NCBI GenBank assembly: GCA_030645495.1
Contig: JAUSLV010000033.1
Location: 62,001-126,000 of the forward strand
Direction of reading: 5' to 3'
Length of the DNA stretch: 64,000 nucleotides
Source: Actinomycetota bacterium
Lineage (GTDB): Bacteria > Actinomycetota > Acidimicrobiia > Acidimicrobiales > Ilumatobacteraceae
The translations under genes were made by a program, and so were the position numbers. The notes under the pieces are model-generated. The model saw only the letters and a list, made by a program, of their open reading frames with translations. It made no database searches and was not told where the DNA came from. Positions 27,213 to 36,300 of this stretch are shown here, piece by piece (the first letter of the stretch is position 1; each line of letters begins with the position of its first letter).

Positions 27213-28073
27213 CTACCCGACTGCCTCTGCAGCGGTGCGGATCCGCGATCGGGCGAGGCGCGCATACTGCTTTGACGTCTCGTAACCGACCCATTGCCTG
27301 CGCGTTGCTTGCGCCGCGATCGCCGTTGTGCCGGAGCCCATGAACGGGTCGAGTACGACATCGTCTACGTAGCTGTACAGCTCGATAAGTCGGCGCGGAA
27401 GCTCGATCGGGAACGGAGCAGGATGGCCGACGCGGCGTGCAGACTCGGGCTGAATGTCCCAGATTGAGAGTGTGTCGCGGAGAAACGCGTCCTTGGCGAT
27501 CGTGTTCTCTCCCCGGTCGGGTCGGTCCATGCGGCCCTTGGAGAACACGAGGATGTACTCGTGGACATCGCGCAAGACCGGGTTGCTCGCCGATCGGAAG
27601 GAACCGAAGGCGCACGAGCCGGCAGCGCCTGCTGCCTTGCGCCAAATGATCTCGCCTCGCATGTGAAAGCCGATGTCATGCATCAGCCAGCTGATGTGGT
27701 GTGACAGCGGGATGTATGGCTTGCGCCCGAGGTTGGCGACGTTGACGGCTGCCCGCCCTCCGGGCTGCAGAACTCGATGGGTCTCGGTAAAGACAGCGCG
27801 AAGCATCTCGAGGTACTCGTCGTAGGTGCCGTCGCCGTCGTAGTCCTTGCCTACGTGGTACGGCGGCGACGTGACCATCAGGGCGATCGAGTTGTCGGGG
27901 AGTTCCTCCATCGCTTCGGCACTGCGCTCGAAGACTCGATTCCGCAGCCGGCGCGCAAGGTCGTTGGTGTGGGTCTCGCTCGAGAACTCGACGCTGGCGA
28001 GTCGGCGATCGTAGAAGGCCGAGGCGTCGTGGCCTTCGCGGCGCGAGGTTCCGAACCGAGTAGTCGCCGTCAT
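27213..28073 (-). CDS. Site-specific DNA methyltransferase (beta-class, m4C or m6A)
   Basis: This is a 286-residue amino-methyltransferase. The catalytic motif TSPPYH (residues 68-73) precedes the SAM-binding motif DPFMGSGTT (242-250), which is the beta-class order. SPPY is more usual for N4-cytosine enzymes such as M.PvuII than the DPPY of N6-adenine enzymes, but the target base cannot be read with certainty. The start ATG (28073) is about 60 bases from the promoter of a divergent MerR-type gene. No classical restriction enzyme abuts it, but a UvrD-like helicase follows and two small nuclease-like proteins lie across the divergent promoter. It could be an orphan, or part of a split restriction system. 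Confidence 0.9.
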   Translation of the reverse strand: MTATTRFGTSRREGHDASAFYDRRLASVEFSSETHTNDLARRLRNRVFERSAEAMEELPDNSIALMVTSPPYHVGKDYDGDGTYDEYLEMLRAVFTETHRVLQPGGRAAVNVANLGRKPYIPLSHHISWLMHDIGFHMRGEIIWRKAAGAAGSCAFGSFRSASNPVLRDVHEYILVFSKGRMDRPDRGENTIAKDAFLRDTLSIWDIQPESARRVGHPAPFPIELPRRLIELYSYVDDVVLDPFMGSGTTAIAAQATRRQWVGYETSKQYARLARSRIRTAAEAVG

Positions 28074-28135
28074 CGGATGCTTCGCTGATCGAACATACGC
28101 GCGAGGTTATCGCGGGGGTCTCACAGAGCAATGGC

Positions 28136-28167
28136 TTGACTTACACGAGTGCCCGCGCGTGTAATGA
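28136..28167 (+). promoter_or_regulatory. MerR-type promoter with 20-base spacer
   Basis: TTGACT (28136-28141) and TAATGA (28162-28167) match -35 and -10 elements with a 20-base spacer, longer than the usual 17. Long spacers of 19-20 bases are the hallmark of promoters controlled by MerR-family proteins. The first inverted repeat (28141-28164) fills the spacer. Predicted transcription start is near 28174. Confidence 0.6.
28141..28164 (+). promoter_or_regulatory. Operator 1, TTACA-N14-TGTAA
   Basis: TTACACG (28141-28147) and CGTGTAA (28158-28164) form a seven-base perfect inverted repeat centred between the -35 and -10 boxes. This is where MerR-family dimers bind. The same outer half-sites and the same 24-base span recur at 28176-28199. 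Confidence 0.65.
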
Positions 28168-28175
28168 CCCCATGG

Positions 28176-28199
28176 TTACATCAAACGCGGATCATGTAA
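28176..28199 (+). promoter_or_regulatory. Operator 2, TTACA-N14-TGTAA
   Basis: TTACAT (28176-28181) and ATGTAA (28194-28199) repeat the half-site geometry of operator 1, with centres 35 bases apart. This copy overlaps the predicted transcription start and ends at the probable start codon of the MerR-like gene, so binding here would block transcription. Confidence 0.6.
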
Positions 28200-28612
28200 T
28201 GTCTGGCCCCGTGGCGGCGGAGGTGGCCGGCATCACCTATCGCCAGCTCGACTACTGGGAGCGGAAGGGCTGGGTCAGTGCCTCCTCCGTCCAGCAGGGC
28301 GATGGAGGGCGGCGGGTGCGCCGGTACAGCCCGGACGCCGTTGTGCGTTTGGCAGCTCTTCGGCATCTGGCTCAGTCCGGCCTCGATGTCGGGGAGTACG
28401 GCCCGCAGATTGGAACGATCGAAATCCCCGTTGGAGCAGTGCTCGCTGTCGGCGACACCGTCACGGTGGTGTCGTCAGGTGCCATTGCCAAGACAGTCAG
28501 CGAGCCCGGCCGATGGACTGTCTTCGACCCGGCGCCCATACGGCATAGGTGTGTGAGTAGAGCGGGGTCGAGTGCGGCCACTACGGATGATCAAGCGAGG
28601 AAGCTCGCATGA
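28199..28612 (+). CDS. MerR-family HTH transcriptional regulator
   Basis: This is a 137-residue protein. The N-terminal winged helix is visible in VAAEVAGITYRQLDYWERKGWV and VRRYSPDAVVRLAALRHLAQSGL. This is the MerR plan with a wing containing RRYS. The C terminus is short and non-homologous to metal-sensing MerR proteins, so the signal is unknown. I chose ATG 28199 because the predicted transcript starts near 28174; an in-frame ATG at 28172 would lie at or before that point. The end overlaps the next gene (ATGA), so it heads a four-gene operon. Two tandem palindromes in its promoter suggest autoregulation and possible control of the divergent methyltransferase. Confidence 0.85.
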   Translation: MSGPVAAEVAGITYRQLDYWERKGWVSASSVQQGDGGRRVRRYSPDAVVRLAALRHLAQSGLDVGEYGPQIGTIEIPVGAVLAVGDTVTVVSSGAIAKTVSEPGRWTVFDPAPIRHRCVSRAGSSAATTDDQARKLA

Positions 28613-29241
28613 ACGAGTTCAAGATCGTCTCGAGTGAGGCAGCCGACGAGCCTTTCGAGGACCTCGCACCGAGCGAACGAGCGGCAGCCGGTCAGGCCAG
28701 GGCGCGAAGGGAGGGCAACGAGTTCGATCAGCTTGCCTTCGAGTACGTGAAGGGTGCCGGAGCAACGATCGCCGCCACCGGGCTGCGAATCGACGGTCAG
28801 GTGACTGTCGATGCGCGGCTCGTCGGCGCGAACGGTCAGAGCTTCTGGATGCTCGGCCACGGCAACCTCGACGACACCGGTGACAAGCCGGGGCTCCAGC
28901 GGACGGACACCGTGTTGAAGACGATCGGCGCGGCGTACATCCTGTCGCGGAAGCTGGATCGCCTGCCGGTGTTGCTGGTGACTTCGCACCTTCCCAAACC
29001 GACGTCGGCTGCGGGGCGGCAGCTCTCCGCGGCTGCCTCGTTGTTCTTCGATGTGATCGCTACGACGGGAGATCTTGAGGGGTTTCACAGGCTGCAGAAC
29101 CACTTCTGCGTTGCACCGCCGGTGGCCCCGTTGAACGCGCCCTGGATGACAAGTGGGGATCGGCCGCGGTCGACCTCGCCCAAACGGACTCGGCCAGTTG
29201 GACAGATGTCGCTGACAAGTGAAGGAGATGACGATGCGTGA
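28609..29241 (+). CDS. Unknown protein, possible nuclease-like fold
   Basis: This is a 210-residue soluble protein. The core has NEFDQLAFEYVKGAG, then VTVDARLVGANGQSFWMLGHG, then RTDTVLKTIGAAYILSRK and PVLLVTSHLPKPTSAAG. An alpha-beta pattern with an acidic VDARL strand followed by another strand and a helix recalls PD-(D/E)XK proteins, but there is no clear E-x-K. I do not name a family. It overlaps the MerR-like gene by four bases and the next gene by eight, so the three genes are translated together. The basic, proline-rich C-terminal 40 residues look disordered. Confidence 0.7.
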   Translation: MNEFKIVSSEAADEPFEDLAPSERAAAGQARARREGNEFDQLAFEYVKGAGATIAATGLRIDGQVTVDARLVGANGQSFWMLGHGNLDDTGDKPGLQRTDTVLKTIGAAYILSRKLDRLPVLLVTSHLPKPTSAAGRQLSAAASLFFDVIATTGDLEGFHRLQNHFCVAPPVAPLNAPWMTSGDRPRSTSPKRTRPVGQMSLTSEGDDDA

Positions 29242-29824
29242 GCGCAGACCCGGCGACTGGAAGATCGACCTCGCCCGTCGACACCCTCTGGAAAGCCTCA
29301 TGGAGATGGCCATCGACCGTCACCCCGCCTTCCACCGGCTGATGTCCTCGACCGCCTCGATGGACCGCCTCGACTTCCAACTCGTTGGTCCCCGCGAGCG
29401 ACTCTGCGAACTCGAGCTGAAGGCCAAGCACCAGCGCTACAACGGCTGGTCGCAGTACAGCGGCGGGACCAGCGAGGCAGATCTGTTCATTCTCGATGAA
29501 CTTGCCCTCCGCAAGATCCTGGGTGCCGGACGCTATGCCTTCCTCGTTATCAACGATCAACCGTTGAGACGTTGGGTCATCTGGTCGGTAATGGACCTGG
29601 TGCTTGCCTCGAAGCAACGAGCCAACCGCCAGCTCGCGATTGGCTCGGGTCATACGAAGGCAAAGATCCTTCTGGATAGCAGCGACAGTCCGCACCATTG
29701 CGACAGCATCGACGCAGCGTTGGACGTTGTTGCGCGACTGGTCGACACCGTCGACAGCCACTGGGCTGCGATCGACGCGTGGCCGACGAATCGCTTGATC
29801 CCTACCATCGGAGTCTCGTCATGA
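29234..29824 (+). CDS. Putative PD-(D/E)XK nuclease-like protein
   Basis: This is a 196-residue protein. The stretch MDRLDFQLVGPRERLCELELKAK holds an Asp followed about 14 residues later by E-L-E-L-K, which fits the D...(E/D)-x-K core of PD-(D/E)XK nucleases. A following RYNGWSQYSGG and YAFLVINDQPLRRWVIW fit later strands. ATG 29234 is preceded by AAGGAG (29223-29228), which decides it against GTG 29219. It overlaps both neighbours. Placed with a MerR regulator and a divergent DNA methyltransferase, it could be the cutting half of a restriction system. That is an inference by context. Confidence 0.65.
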   Translation: MRERRPGDWKIDLARRHPLESLMEMAIDRHPAFHRLMSSTASMDRLDFQLVGPRERLCELELKAKHQRYNGWSQYSGGTSEADLFILDELALRKILGAGRYAFLVINDQPLRRWVIWSVMDLVLASKQRANRQLAIGSGHTKAKILLDSSDSPHHCDSIDAALDVVARLVDTVDSHWAAIDAWPTNRLIPTIGVSS

Positions 29825-30126
29825 CGGCGCCCCGGCGGGCCCTTCTCCTGACTGCCGACGAGGCAATCGGTTTGACGGTCGTCGCCCTCGATGCCGTTTC
29901 GGCTGTGCTCTGCGTTCGCCTTCCCGTCAAGACTGTGGCGGCGCTGCTGCACGAGCGGCCGTCGCGAAGGCAGCTGAGCAAGTCGGAGCGAGCCGCGATT
30001 GCGAAGTACGGCCGGGCGCTGGCCGGCGTCCGCATGGCTGGGCACGGTGGGCTCATCGCCGATCAGGTCGAGGGTTACGTCTCGGCGTTGGAGAGTGACC
30101 CTGGGTTCAGGAGCCAAGCCGCGTAG
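29821..30126 (+). CDS. Small protein of unknown function
   Basis: This is a 101-residue protein starting MTAPRRALLLTADEAIGLTVVALDAVSAV. It overlaps the nuclease-like gene by four bases (ATGA) and is the last of the MerR-headed operon. Predominantly helical with a basic middle (HERPSRRQLSKSERAAIAKYGRAL). No family recognised. Confidence 0.65.
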   Translation: MTAPRRALLLTADEAIGLTVVALDAVSAVLCVRLPVKTVAALLHERPSRRQLSKSERAAIAKYGRALAGVRMAGHGGLIADQVEGYVSALESDPGFRSQAA

Positions 30127-30182
30127 CCCATACGGGGGGCGGAACACCCTGGCACGCCGCCAGCTTCCATCAATCGATCTGC

Positions 30183-30218
30183 GGATGAGCGGTTGGATGA
30201 GCGGTCGGGTGAGCGGTC
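30183..30218 (+). repeat. Three tandem 12-base repeats, GGRTGAGCGGTY
   Basis: GGATGAGCGGTT, GGATGAGCGGTC and GGGTGAGCGGTC follow one another without spacers at 30183-30194, 30195-30206 and 30207-30218. A further partial copy follows. The last unit with its flank recurs at 30945-30964, beyond the next gene. They lie in the 122-base gap before that gene. Confidence 0.75.
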
Positions 30219-30248
30219 GGGTGTGCTGCGATCTTCAGCCTCCAGGAT

Positions 30249-30917
30249 ATGTTCGATTGCGGAACCCTCGACCGTGTCATCCAACCCCTGCGCATGCATG
30301 CGCTGCCCAATGAGTGGCGCAGCGACTCCCGTCTCGATGGCGTGGCGGCTGTTGATGAGCTGATCGCAGCGGTTCGGGGGCTCGACGAACGATCGGACCT
30401 CGTGCTGCGTGCGCTCTTTGCGGTGGGCGGTAATCGGCAGACAGCAAGTGAGTTGATCTTGGCCGCGCTGGTGCCGCTCGTCCTGACGCGATGCGCCGGA
30501 CGTCGCGATCGGGTCGAGGACTTCCTAGCGGAGCTTGCAATCGTCATTGGTGAAGAGCGGGAGGCCGGGGTTCTCAGGTCGACAACGCGTCGCGTGGCGA
30601 ACCAACTGCTCGATCGTGCTTGGGGCAGGGTGAGGCTCCCTGCTCGGCGGGCGCATCAACCGGTCGCCGTAGACCCGTCGCGGCTGCCTCACCGGCTCAT
30701 CGCTATCGAACCCGACCCGGCTGACCTCGCCATCGAGCGTGTCGAGCTAGCCGCCGCATATAGCTGCGTCGCGCGCCGGCGGAACTCGGATGCGGCGGTG
30801 GACCGAGCATGGAGCACCGCTGTCCAGCTGATTGATGTCGCTAACCGAACCGAGCGCGAGCGCCAGCAGCTGAACTACGCGCGGAGGATTCTGCGGCAGT
30901 CAATTGGCCGGCGCTAG
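30249..30917 (+). CDS. Unknown protein flanked by 12-base repeats
   Basis: This is a 222-residue basic, arginine-rich, mostly helical protein starting MFDCGTLDRVIQPLRMHALPNEW. The layout, with a helical N-terminal part, ATRRVANQLLDRAW-like middle and a C-terminal RTERERQQLNYARRIL, is faintly reminiscent of sigma-like or DNA-binding proteins, but no domain is convincing. It is flanked on both sides by the GAGCGGTC repeats (30183-30218 and 30945-30964). It may act on them or may be a small cassette bounded by them. AGGA precedes the ATG closely. Confidence 0.6.
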   Translation: MFDCGTLDRVIQPLRMHALPNEWRSDSRLDGVAAVDELIAAVRGLDERSDLVLRALFAVGGNRQTASELILAALVPLVLTRCAGRRDRVEDFLAELAIVIGEEREAGVLRSTTRRVANQLLDRAWGRVRLPARRAHQPVAVDPSRLPHRLIAIEPDPADLAIERVELAAAYSCVARRRNSDAAVDRAWSTAVQLIDVANRTERERQQLNYARRILRQSIGRR

Positions 30918-30944
30918 GTCGCCGGAAGGCTCCGGGGTGTGTGG

Positions 30945-30964
30945 TCGGGTGAGCGGTCGAGTGT
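30945..30964 (+). repeat. Second copy of the 12-base repeat unit
   Basis: TCGGGTGAGCGGTCGAGTGT matches 30205-30224 with a single difference. It is on the same strand, about 740 bases away, just after the stop of the gene between them and before the SEC-C gene. Confidence 0.65.
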
Positions 30965-31001
30965 GTCGTCATCAGGTTGAGACCTGACTTAGGGTTGCAG
31001 G

Positions 31002-33227
31002 GTGTCGGAGTCGAGGAGGATGTTCAAGGATCTCTCGTACCTTCGGGATCAGCACCCCTTGGCGGACGAGGCGCTCGATGGCATTGAGAAGGCGGCTGGC
31101 TCCCTCGGCCAGTTCATGCCCATCTACGCAGCGGAGCGCCAACGATTGGTCAAGCTGATTCGTGACGTTGTATGTCAGACGAGCGTGCAGACGTCGATCG
31201 GCCAGGTCGCCTCTCTGGCCGCCCGGACCGCGACGCAGGGCGCGTTTGCGTTGCCTGAACTCCTCTACGATCTCGGGCACTGGGGTGACGATTCTGACGT
31301 CCCGCTGCCCGGCGACGTGGTCGACGATCTCCTGGGCGCGGGTCTTGCGCTTCGGCGCTGGCAAGAGGCTGCTCAGACGCAGATGGAGTTGGGCGCGCGC
31401 GAGCGAACCTCGGGCACCGGATTCGGCAGGGGCGTTGAGGGCTCGTCGAGTATCGAACGGTGGTACTTCCCGATCGATGTCCTTCGGGATGCGCTCCCGG
31501 CGCTGGAGGCGCTGCTGCAGATCAGTCTCGGAAGCCGGTTCTCAGGAGTCATGCTGGGCGCACCGGCAGCGAGGTCTGGCGACGTTCTTCGAGTCCATGA
31601 CGCTCTGCTCCGCCTGGTATTCCAGAGCGCTTGGACGCGCAGCGACGATGGTCTGACGATGGTCGGTGTCCCCTTAACAATCGACGAACTCGCGACACCT
31701 GCGAGGTTCACGATTGCGGAAATCGCCGCATCCGCCGGTGTGCCGACGGGCATGACTCGAGCGCTTCTGGCGCCGCTGACAATACGAGTCACTGACGAGA
31801 CCGGTAGATCGCCACTTGATCGCACCCATCCGTTTCGCTCGGATCATCCTTTCGCCGAGAGGCCGCTTGTCGCTGACGGCTCCGACAGCCTGGTCGTTGC
31901 AGAGCCCTTTCAAATCGGTAGCGCCCTCGTGAGCTACATCGAACGAAGTTGGATGGCATCACTGGATCGGGATGCCTACAACGACGCCCGCAGCACCTGG
32001 CTTGAGGAATCGGTGGCGCGCTGCGTCAATACTGCTTGGGGACTTGAGGCGGTTCGCAACGTGAAGTGGTCTACCCCTTCAGCGAATGGCGAACTGGACG
32101 TGCTGTTCGCGGCCGGCCATCTCGGCTCGGCGATCGAGTGTAAGTCACAACGCTTTCCGACAGCCCGGCCCGCCGACGTGTCGAGGCGCCCGGCTGAGCA
32201 ACTCGAAAGGTTCGACTCAGCCCTCGCTAGCGACGAGCCAATCAGCTTCGATGTTCCCGGTGCTGCCGACCGGCAGCTCCTCGAGACCGTGCTGGCTGCC
32301 CCTCACCAACTCCGCATTGTGGTGCTGGGGTCGGACTTCACGACTCGGACACCCTCCCTTGGAATCGGAGCCGTTCCGCTCGACGTCGACGCGCCGTTGT
32401 TTCTGTCGCTCGCCGACCTGTTCCTAGTCGCTTCAACTCTCGAGCGCGACGACGCCATGGTCTATCTGGTGGCTCGCTATCTGCACCGTCGGGACGAGCT
32501 TTCGACCCGTTCTGATGAGGAGGTCTTCCTCTCCTCCTTCATCGAACAGGGCTACAGCAGCGCGACCCCTGAGGACCTTCTCAGCCGGCACAAGTCCCGG
32601 CGGGCCCCTGACCGGTTTGGATCGCTCAGCACATTCTTGGCGTGGCGCAACATCTTCGCCGCGTTCGATGTCGACCGACCGCACCGACTTGGTCCACGTA
32701 CTCATCAGGGCCTCAAGCGTCTGATTGACGATCTTCGAGCATCTGGAACCTCCGATCCATACGCGGAGTTCCTCCTTCGTAGCGTTTGGGAGGACATCGG
32801 CGAGCCGCTCACCCGCAATGCTCGGATGATCGCACCCGGCCAGGGAGCGACCACCTGGTTTTCAGCGGAGAACGTGAGCGCAGGCGTGCTCACTGTTGTG
32901 GGGCTCGGAGTTGGAGATCTCGATGTGGCGGACACTCAGCTTCGTGAAGAGGCACATGAACACCTGAACGCAGAGCTCGACTCCATCTGCCTTTCAGCGA
33001 CGGCGGTCGTGGTCACGCTCTGTTGGGATGCGCTCGGACGACGTGCTCGCGTCAGCTACCTGACAGATCCCGGAGTCTTGTTGCACCCGTCGCCGGACTA
33101 CCGTCCTCCGCTCAGATGGACGGGGCCGCCACCGGGTCGCAACGATCCGTGCTGGTGTGGATCAGGGCAGAAGTTCAAACGGTGCCGCCTGGGCCACCAT
33201 CCGCTGCGACCGACGATTGAAGGTTGA
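31002..33227 (+). CDS. Large nuclease-like protein with C-terminal SEC-C zinc motif
   Basis: This is a 741-residue protein of unknown function. Near residues 360-382 the run GELDVLFAAGHLGSAIECKSQ gives E-D...E-C-K, the core of a PD-(D/E)XK nuclease of the NERD/restriction-like type. The extreme C terminus (about 715-735) has PGRNDPCWCGSGQKFKRC, a SEC-C metal-binding motif. The N-terminal 330 residues are helical and unassigned. SEC-C motifs often tail proteins of defence islands. The predicted start is GTG 31002; ATG 31020, directly after GAGGAGG, is too close to that site to be sure. It is convergent with the relaxase gene. Confidence 0.75.
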   Translation: MSESRRMFKDLSYLRDQHPLADEALDGIEKAAGSLGQFMPIYAAERQRLVKLIRDVVCQTSVQTSIGQVASLAARTATQGAFALPELLYDLGHWGDDSDVPLPGDVVDDLLGAGLALRRWQEAAQTQMELGARERTSGTGFGRGVEGSSSIERWYFPIDVLRDALPALEALLQISLGSRFSGVMLGAPAARSGDVLRVHDALLRLVFQSAWTRSDDGLTMVGVPLTIDELATPARFTIAEIAASAGVPTGMTRALLAPLTIRVTDETGRSPLDRTHPFRSDHPFAERPLVADGSDSLVVAEPFQIGSALVSYIERSWMASLDRDAYNDARSTWLEESVARCVNTAWGLEAVRNVKWSTPSANGELDVLFAAGHLGSAIECKSQRFPTARPADVSRRPAEQLERFDSALASDEPISFDVPGAADRQLLETVLAAPHQLRIVVLGSDFTTRTPSLGIGAVPLDVDAPLFLSLADLFLVASTLERDDAMVYLVARYLHRRDELSTRSDEEVFLSSFIEQGYSSATPEDLLSRHKSRRAPDRFGSLSTFLAWRNIFAAFDVDRPHRLGPRTHQGLKRLIDDLRASGTSDPYAEFLLRSVWEDIGEPLTRNARMIAPGQGATTWFSAENVSAGVLTVVGLGVGDLDVADTQLREEAHEHLNAELDSICLSATAVVVTLCWDALGRRARVSYLTDPGVLLHPSPDYRPPLRWTGPPPGRNDPCWCGSGQKFKRCRLGHHPLRPTIEG

Positions 33228-33247
33228 CCCCCGGTTCCAGCGGGGTC
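33226..33247 (+). terminator. Hairpin between convergent SEC-C and relaxase genes
   Basis: GACCCC (33226-33231) and GGGGTC (33242-33247) pair perfectly across a ten-base loop, starting within the stop codon of the SEC-C gene. There is no T-run. Possible terminator. Confidence 0.35.
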
Positions 33248-33303
33248 GATCCGCTACGGAAGAGATGTCGAAGTGCCAGGAGGTTCCCCTCGGCATGGTG
33301 GTG

Positions 33304-36300
33304 TCAGATCTCTGGACCCGCCCTAAAGTTGACATCGACGGGTTCAAGCGGCATCTCACGGCCGGACTCCACTGATGCGATGCTTCGATCGATCTCTTGA
33401 CGTTCGACGACGTCGGGCCAGTGCTCGAGAATCCAGGCGCGCCGGTCGGCCTGGCCGCGGAGGGCGGCTCCGAGAAGCTCGGCGGTGTCGTCGAGCGTGA
33501 GTTGGCCGCTAGTCAGTGAGGCGATGACGTGTCGCCAGTCGGTGGGTGCTTCGTCGAGGATCTGTTGTAGCTCGGCTCGGCGGCTGAGGAGTTCGTCGAC
33601 CGTCGTCGACGGGATGGCTTGGGCCTCAATGCGGTCGGTGGTCGCGAGCCATGTTCGTGTGAAGGCGAGGTGCTCTTGGAGGGACTCCCACCCTGCCAGC
33701 CCGGCCGCGGTGTCTGGGCGTGGACCGAGTCCCTCGACTCCTTCCTTGATCTGACGGCGCGACCGCCAGCCGGCGATCGACTCGACACCGTCGTCCCACG
33801 TAACTGCGCCGACCACGTCGAGTGGGCGGTGGCCGAGTAGCTGGATGAGCCACGCGGGCTGCTCGGCGGCAAGTTGGTTGGCTGCAGCTGCGATGTGCTG
33901 GTCCACAGCTCGTCGGTAGTAGCGAGCGTCACCGGGCTCGACTCCGTGTGACCGGACGTGCTCACGCCATCGCTCGGTCAGTTCCTCCGCGGTGGCGCGC
34001 AGTGCAGCAAGGTGTTGCCCGGCTGCCGGAGTGAGTGGTCGTGGGGCGGGAGTGTGTGCTTCAACGATGCGTAGATCCGCCCAGTCAAAGGTCTTGGCGG
34101 CCTCGTGCCCGCTGTCCGCGACGAAGTGAAGGGTCGCAGTGCCCCGGGCGTCGTCGATTGCGATGACAGTGCCGAGGTTGTTACGGTCGGCCGGACTGAA
34201 TGACGCACCGAGGGACACGTGTCGAGCAACCGCTTCGACCCGGGCGAGTCGCTCGACGAGTTCGTGCGCCGAGTAGCCGAAGTGAGTCGTTGCGCTCTGC
34301 TCGGCTGCGACTGCTCTGTCCAGCCGCTGCTCGAGGTCAGGGAGGGGAGTGTGTCGTGCGAGGCGGTCGATGCGCTCAAGGTCTGGGTCGAGGGTGTGGG
34401 CGAGTTGCTTGGCATGGGACAACCCGACGCGCTCGACGAGGTCTTCCTCGACGGTGCCCGCTTTGTCCCAGTCGGGGGTGAGGTCGCTGTCGTGGCGGGG
34501 GAGTTCAGTGTTCGCCTGGCGGTGGAGTTCGGCAGCTTCCGGGTCAGTGAGGACGATCCAGTTTTCATGGCTGCCGCGGGAGAGCTCGACGTACGCGCCC
34601 TCTCGGTACAGGCCGTCGGCGCCGACTGCAATGGCGAGGTCCCAGGTTCCGCCTTGTGCCCGGTGTGTGGTGAGGGCGTAGGCGTGAGTGAGTTCTCCGC
34701 CGCGTCGCAAGTAGCGGTCAGTGAGTGCTACTTCGTCGCCGGAGTCGAGCCTGACGCTGATGTGTGAGTCGTTGATCGCGGTCACGGTTCCAGCCTGGCC
34801 GTTGGCGATGTCGAGCAGCGTCCCCATGGTGGTCTGTTCGGTGCTGTTCTGCCGTACGACGACCCGTTCGCCGATTCGGAACTGGTTAGGCCCGAATGCG
34901 GACGAGTCGCCGTCGAGTTCACCGGTCTCGACCAGGCGCTCGATGACTGCGGCGTTCAAGCGATCGACGGTCTGGTTCGTGCCGGCGAGGAGGATCGGGT
35001 TGAGTCCCTCGGCCCGTGCGGCGATCCAACGCTCGACTGCTGCGTCGATCATCCCGTCGGGCGTCTCTGTGACCATCAGTCGGTCGTTCGCGATATATGC
35101 CTCGACCGCTTGTGCGACGCTGCCGTTGCGGAGGTGTTCGAGCGCGGCCTGTTCCCATTCCTGGTGTTGGCGCCGGTTGACGGTGAGTTCAGCTACTGCA
35201 GCCGACTGTGTGGCCGCGTAGGCGAAACCGCCGCCGGCACCGATCTCGGGCAACTGGTGGTGGTCACCGACGAGCAACACCCGGCCGCCAGCGGCGACTT
35301 GGCGGGTCACTGCCGCTTCGAGTGTGCGGATGTCGGCCATGCCTGCTTCGTCGATCACGAGCAGTGAGTGGGCGGTTGGTGTGTCGTGCTGGCGATCCCA
35401 GGCGTTGACCAGTGAGTGGAGGGTGCGTGATGGGACCTGTGCTCCGGCGGTGAGTTCGAGCGCGGCGCGTGCCGAGGGTGCAGCCCCGTGGACGTGCCAG
35501 CCACCGCTCTCGAAGAGCGATCGGATGACGTCGACCGTGAAGGTCTTGCCGGTACCCGCGGGGCCGATGAGGACCGCAACGTGGCGCTCGGCTGCTGCAA
35601 TCGTCCGGGCGGCGGCCGCCTGGTCGTCACCCAACACGCCGACGGCGTCGATGACCGTGTCAACTTTGTCAGCCGCGACTGCGGGGGCTGTCGAACGGGA
35701 GTCAATCGCTCGAATGAACTGCGCTTCGACGTCGATCAGCTCTCGGCTCGTCCAGCGCTGCACGCCGTCGCGGCCGGCCTCCACGGGGATGACCTGCCGC
35801 GAGGACAGCACCCGAGCAGCAATGCGTTCCAGCGTCTCGACCGTCGCCCCGTGACCCTGGCGGGCCGCGACGGCGCGGATGAGATCGGGCTCGGTGAATG
35901 TCGAGCGCTCGCTGGTCAGCTCGGTACGCAGGAGGTGCTCGATCCACTCCTCAGGATCGACGGTGCGCTCGACCCGTTCAGCGCTGCCGTTCTCGTCAAA
36001 CACAACTTCGTCCAGCAGCCACACTTCGTCGACCGAACGCTCCGTCCGTGCCTGATACCAACCGACCAGCCGCTCCGACTCCGCGGGCCCCCACCCGGCC
36101 GCCTCCGCCTCGATTTTCCAGGAGTCGTCGAACCGTTGACCTTCGAGTTCACGCTTGCGCCGGCGAGTCGCCAGTACCGCTTCCTGGCGTCCCTCCGGCG
36201 TGTCCGGAGTACCCGTATCGGCGAGCCATGCGTCGATCTCGGTCGTGCGCTTCGAGAAGGTGTCGAGAAGCTGCTGGGGGATTCCGGCGATCTCCGGAAC

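Noticed and set aside
30170-30299. Repetitive minus-strand peptide (Thr-Ala-His-Pro repeats)
   Set aside because: It is only the translation of the 12-base DNA repeats at 30183-30218, not evidence of a gene.
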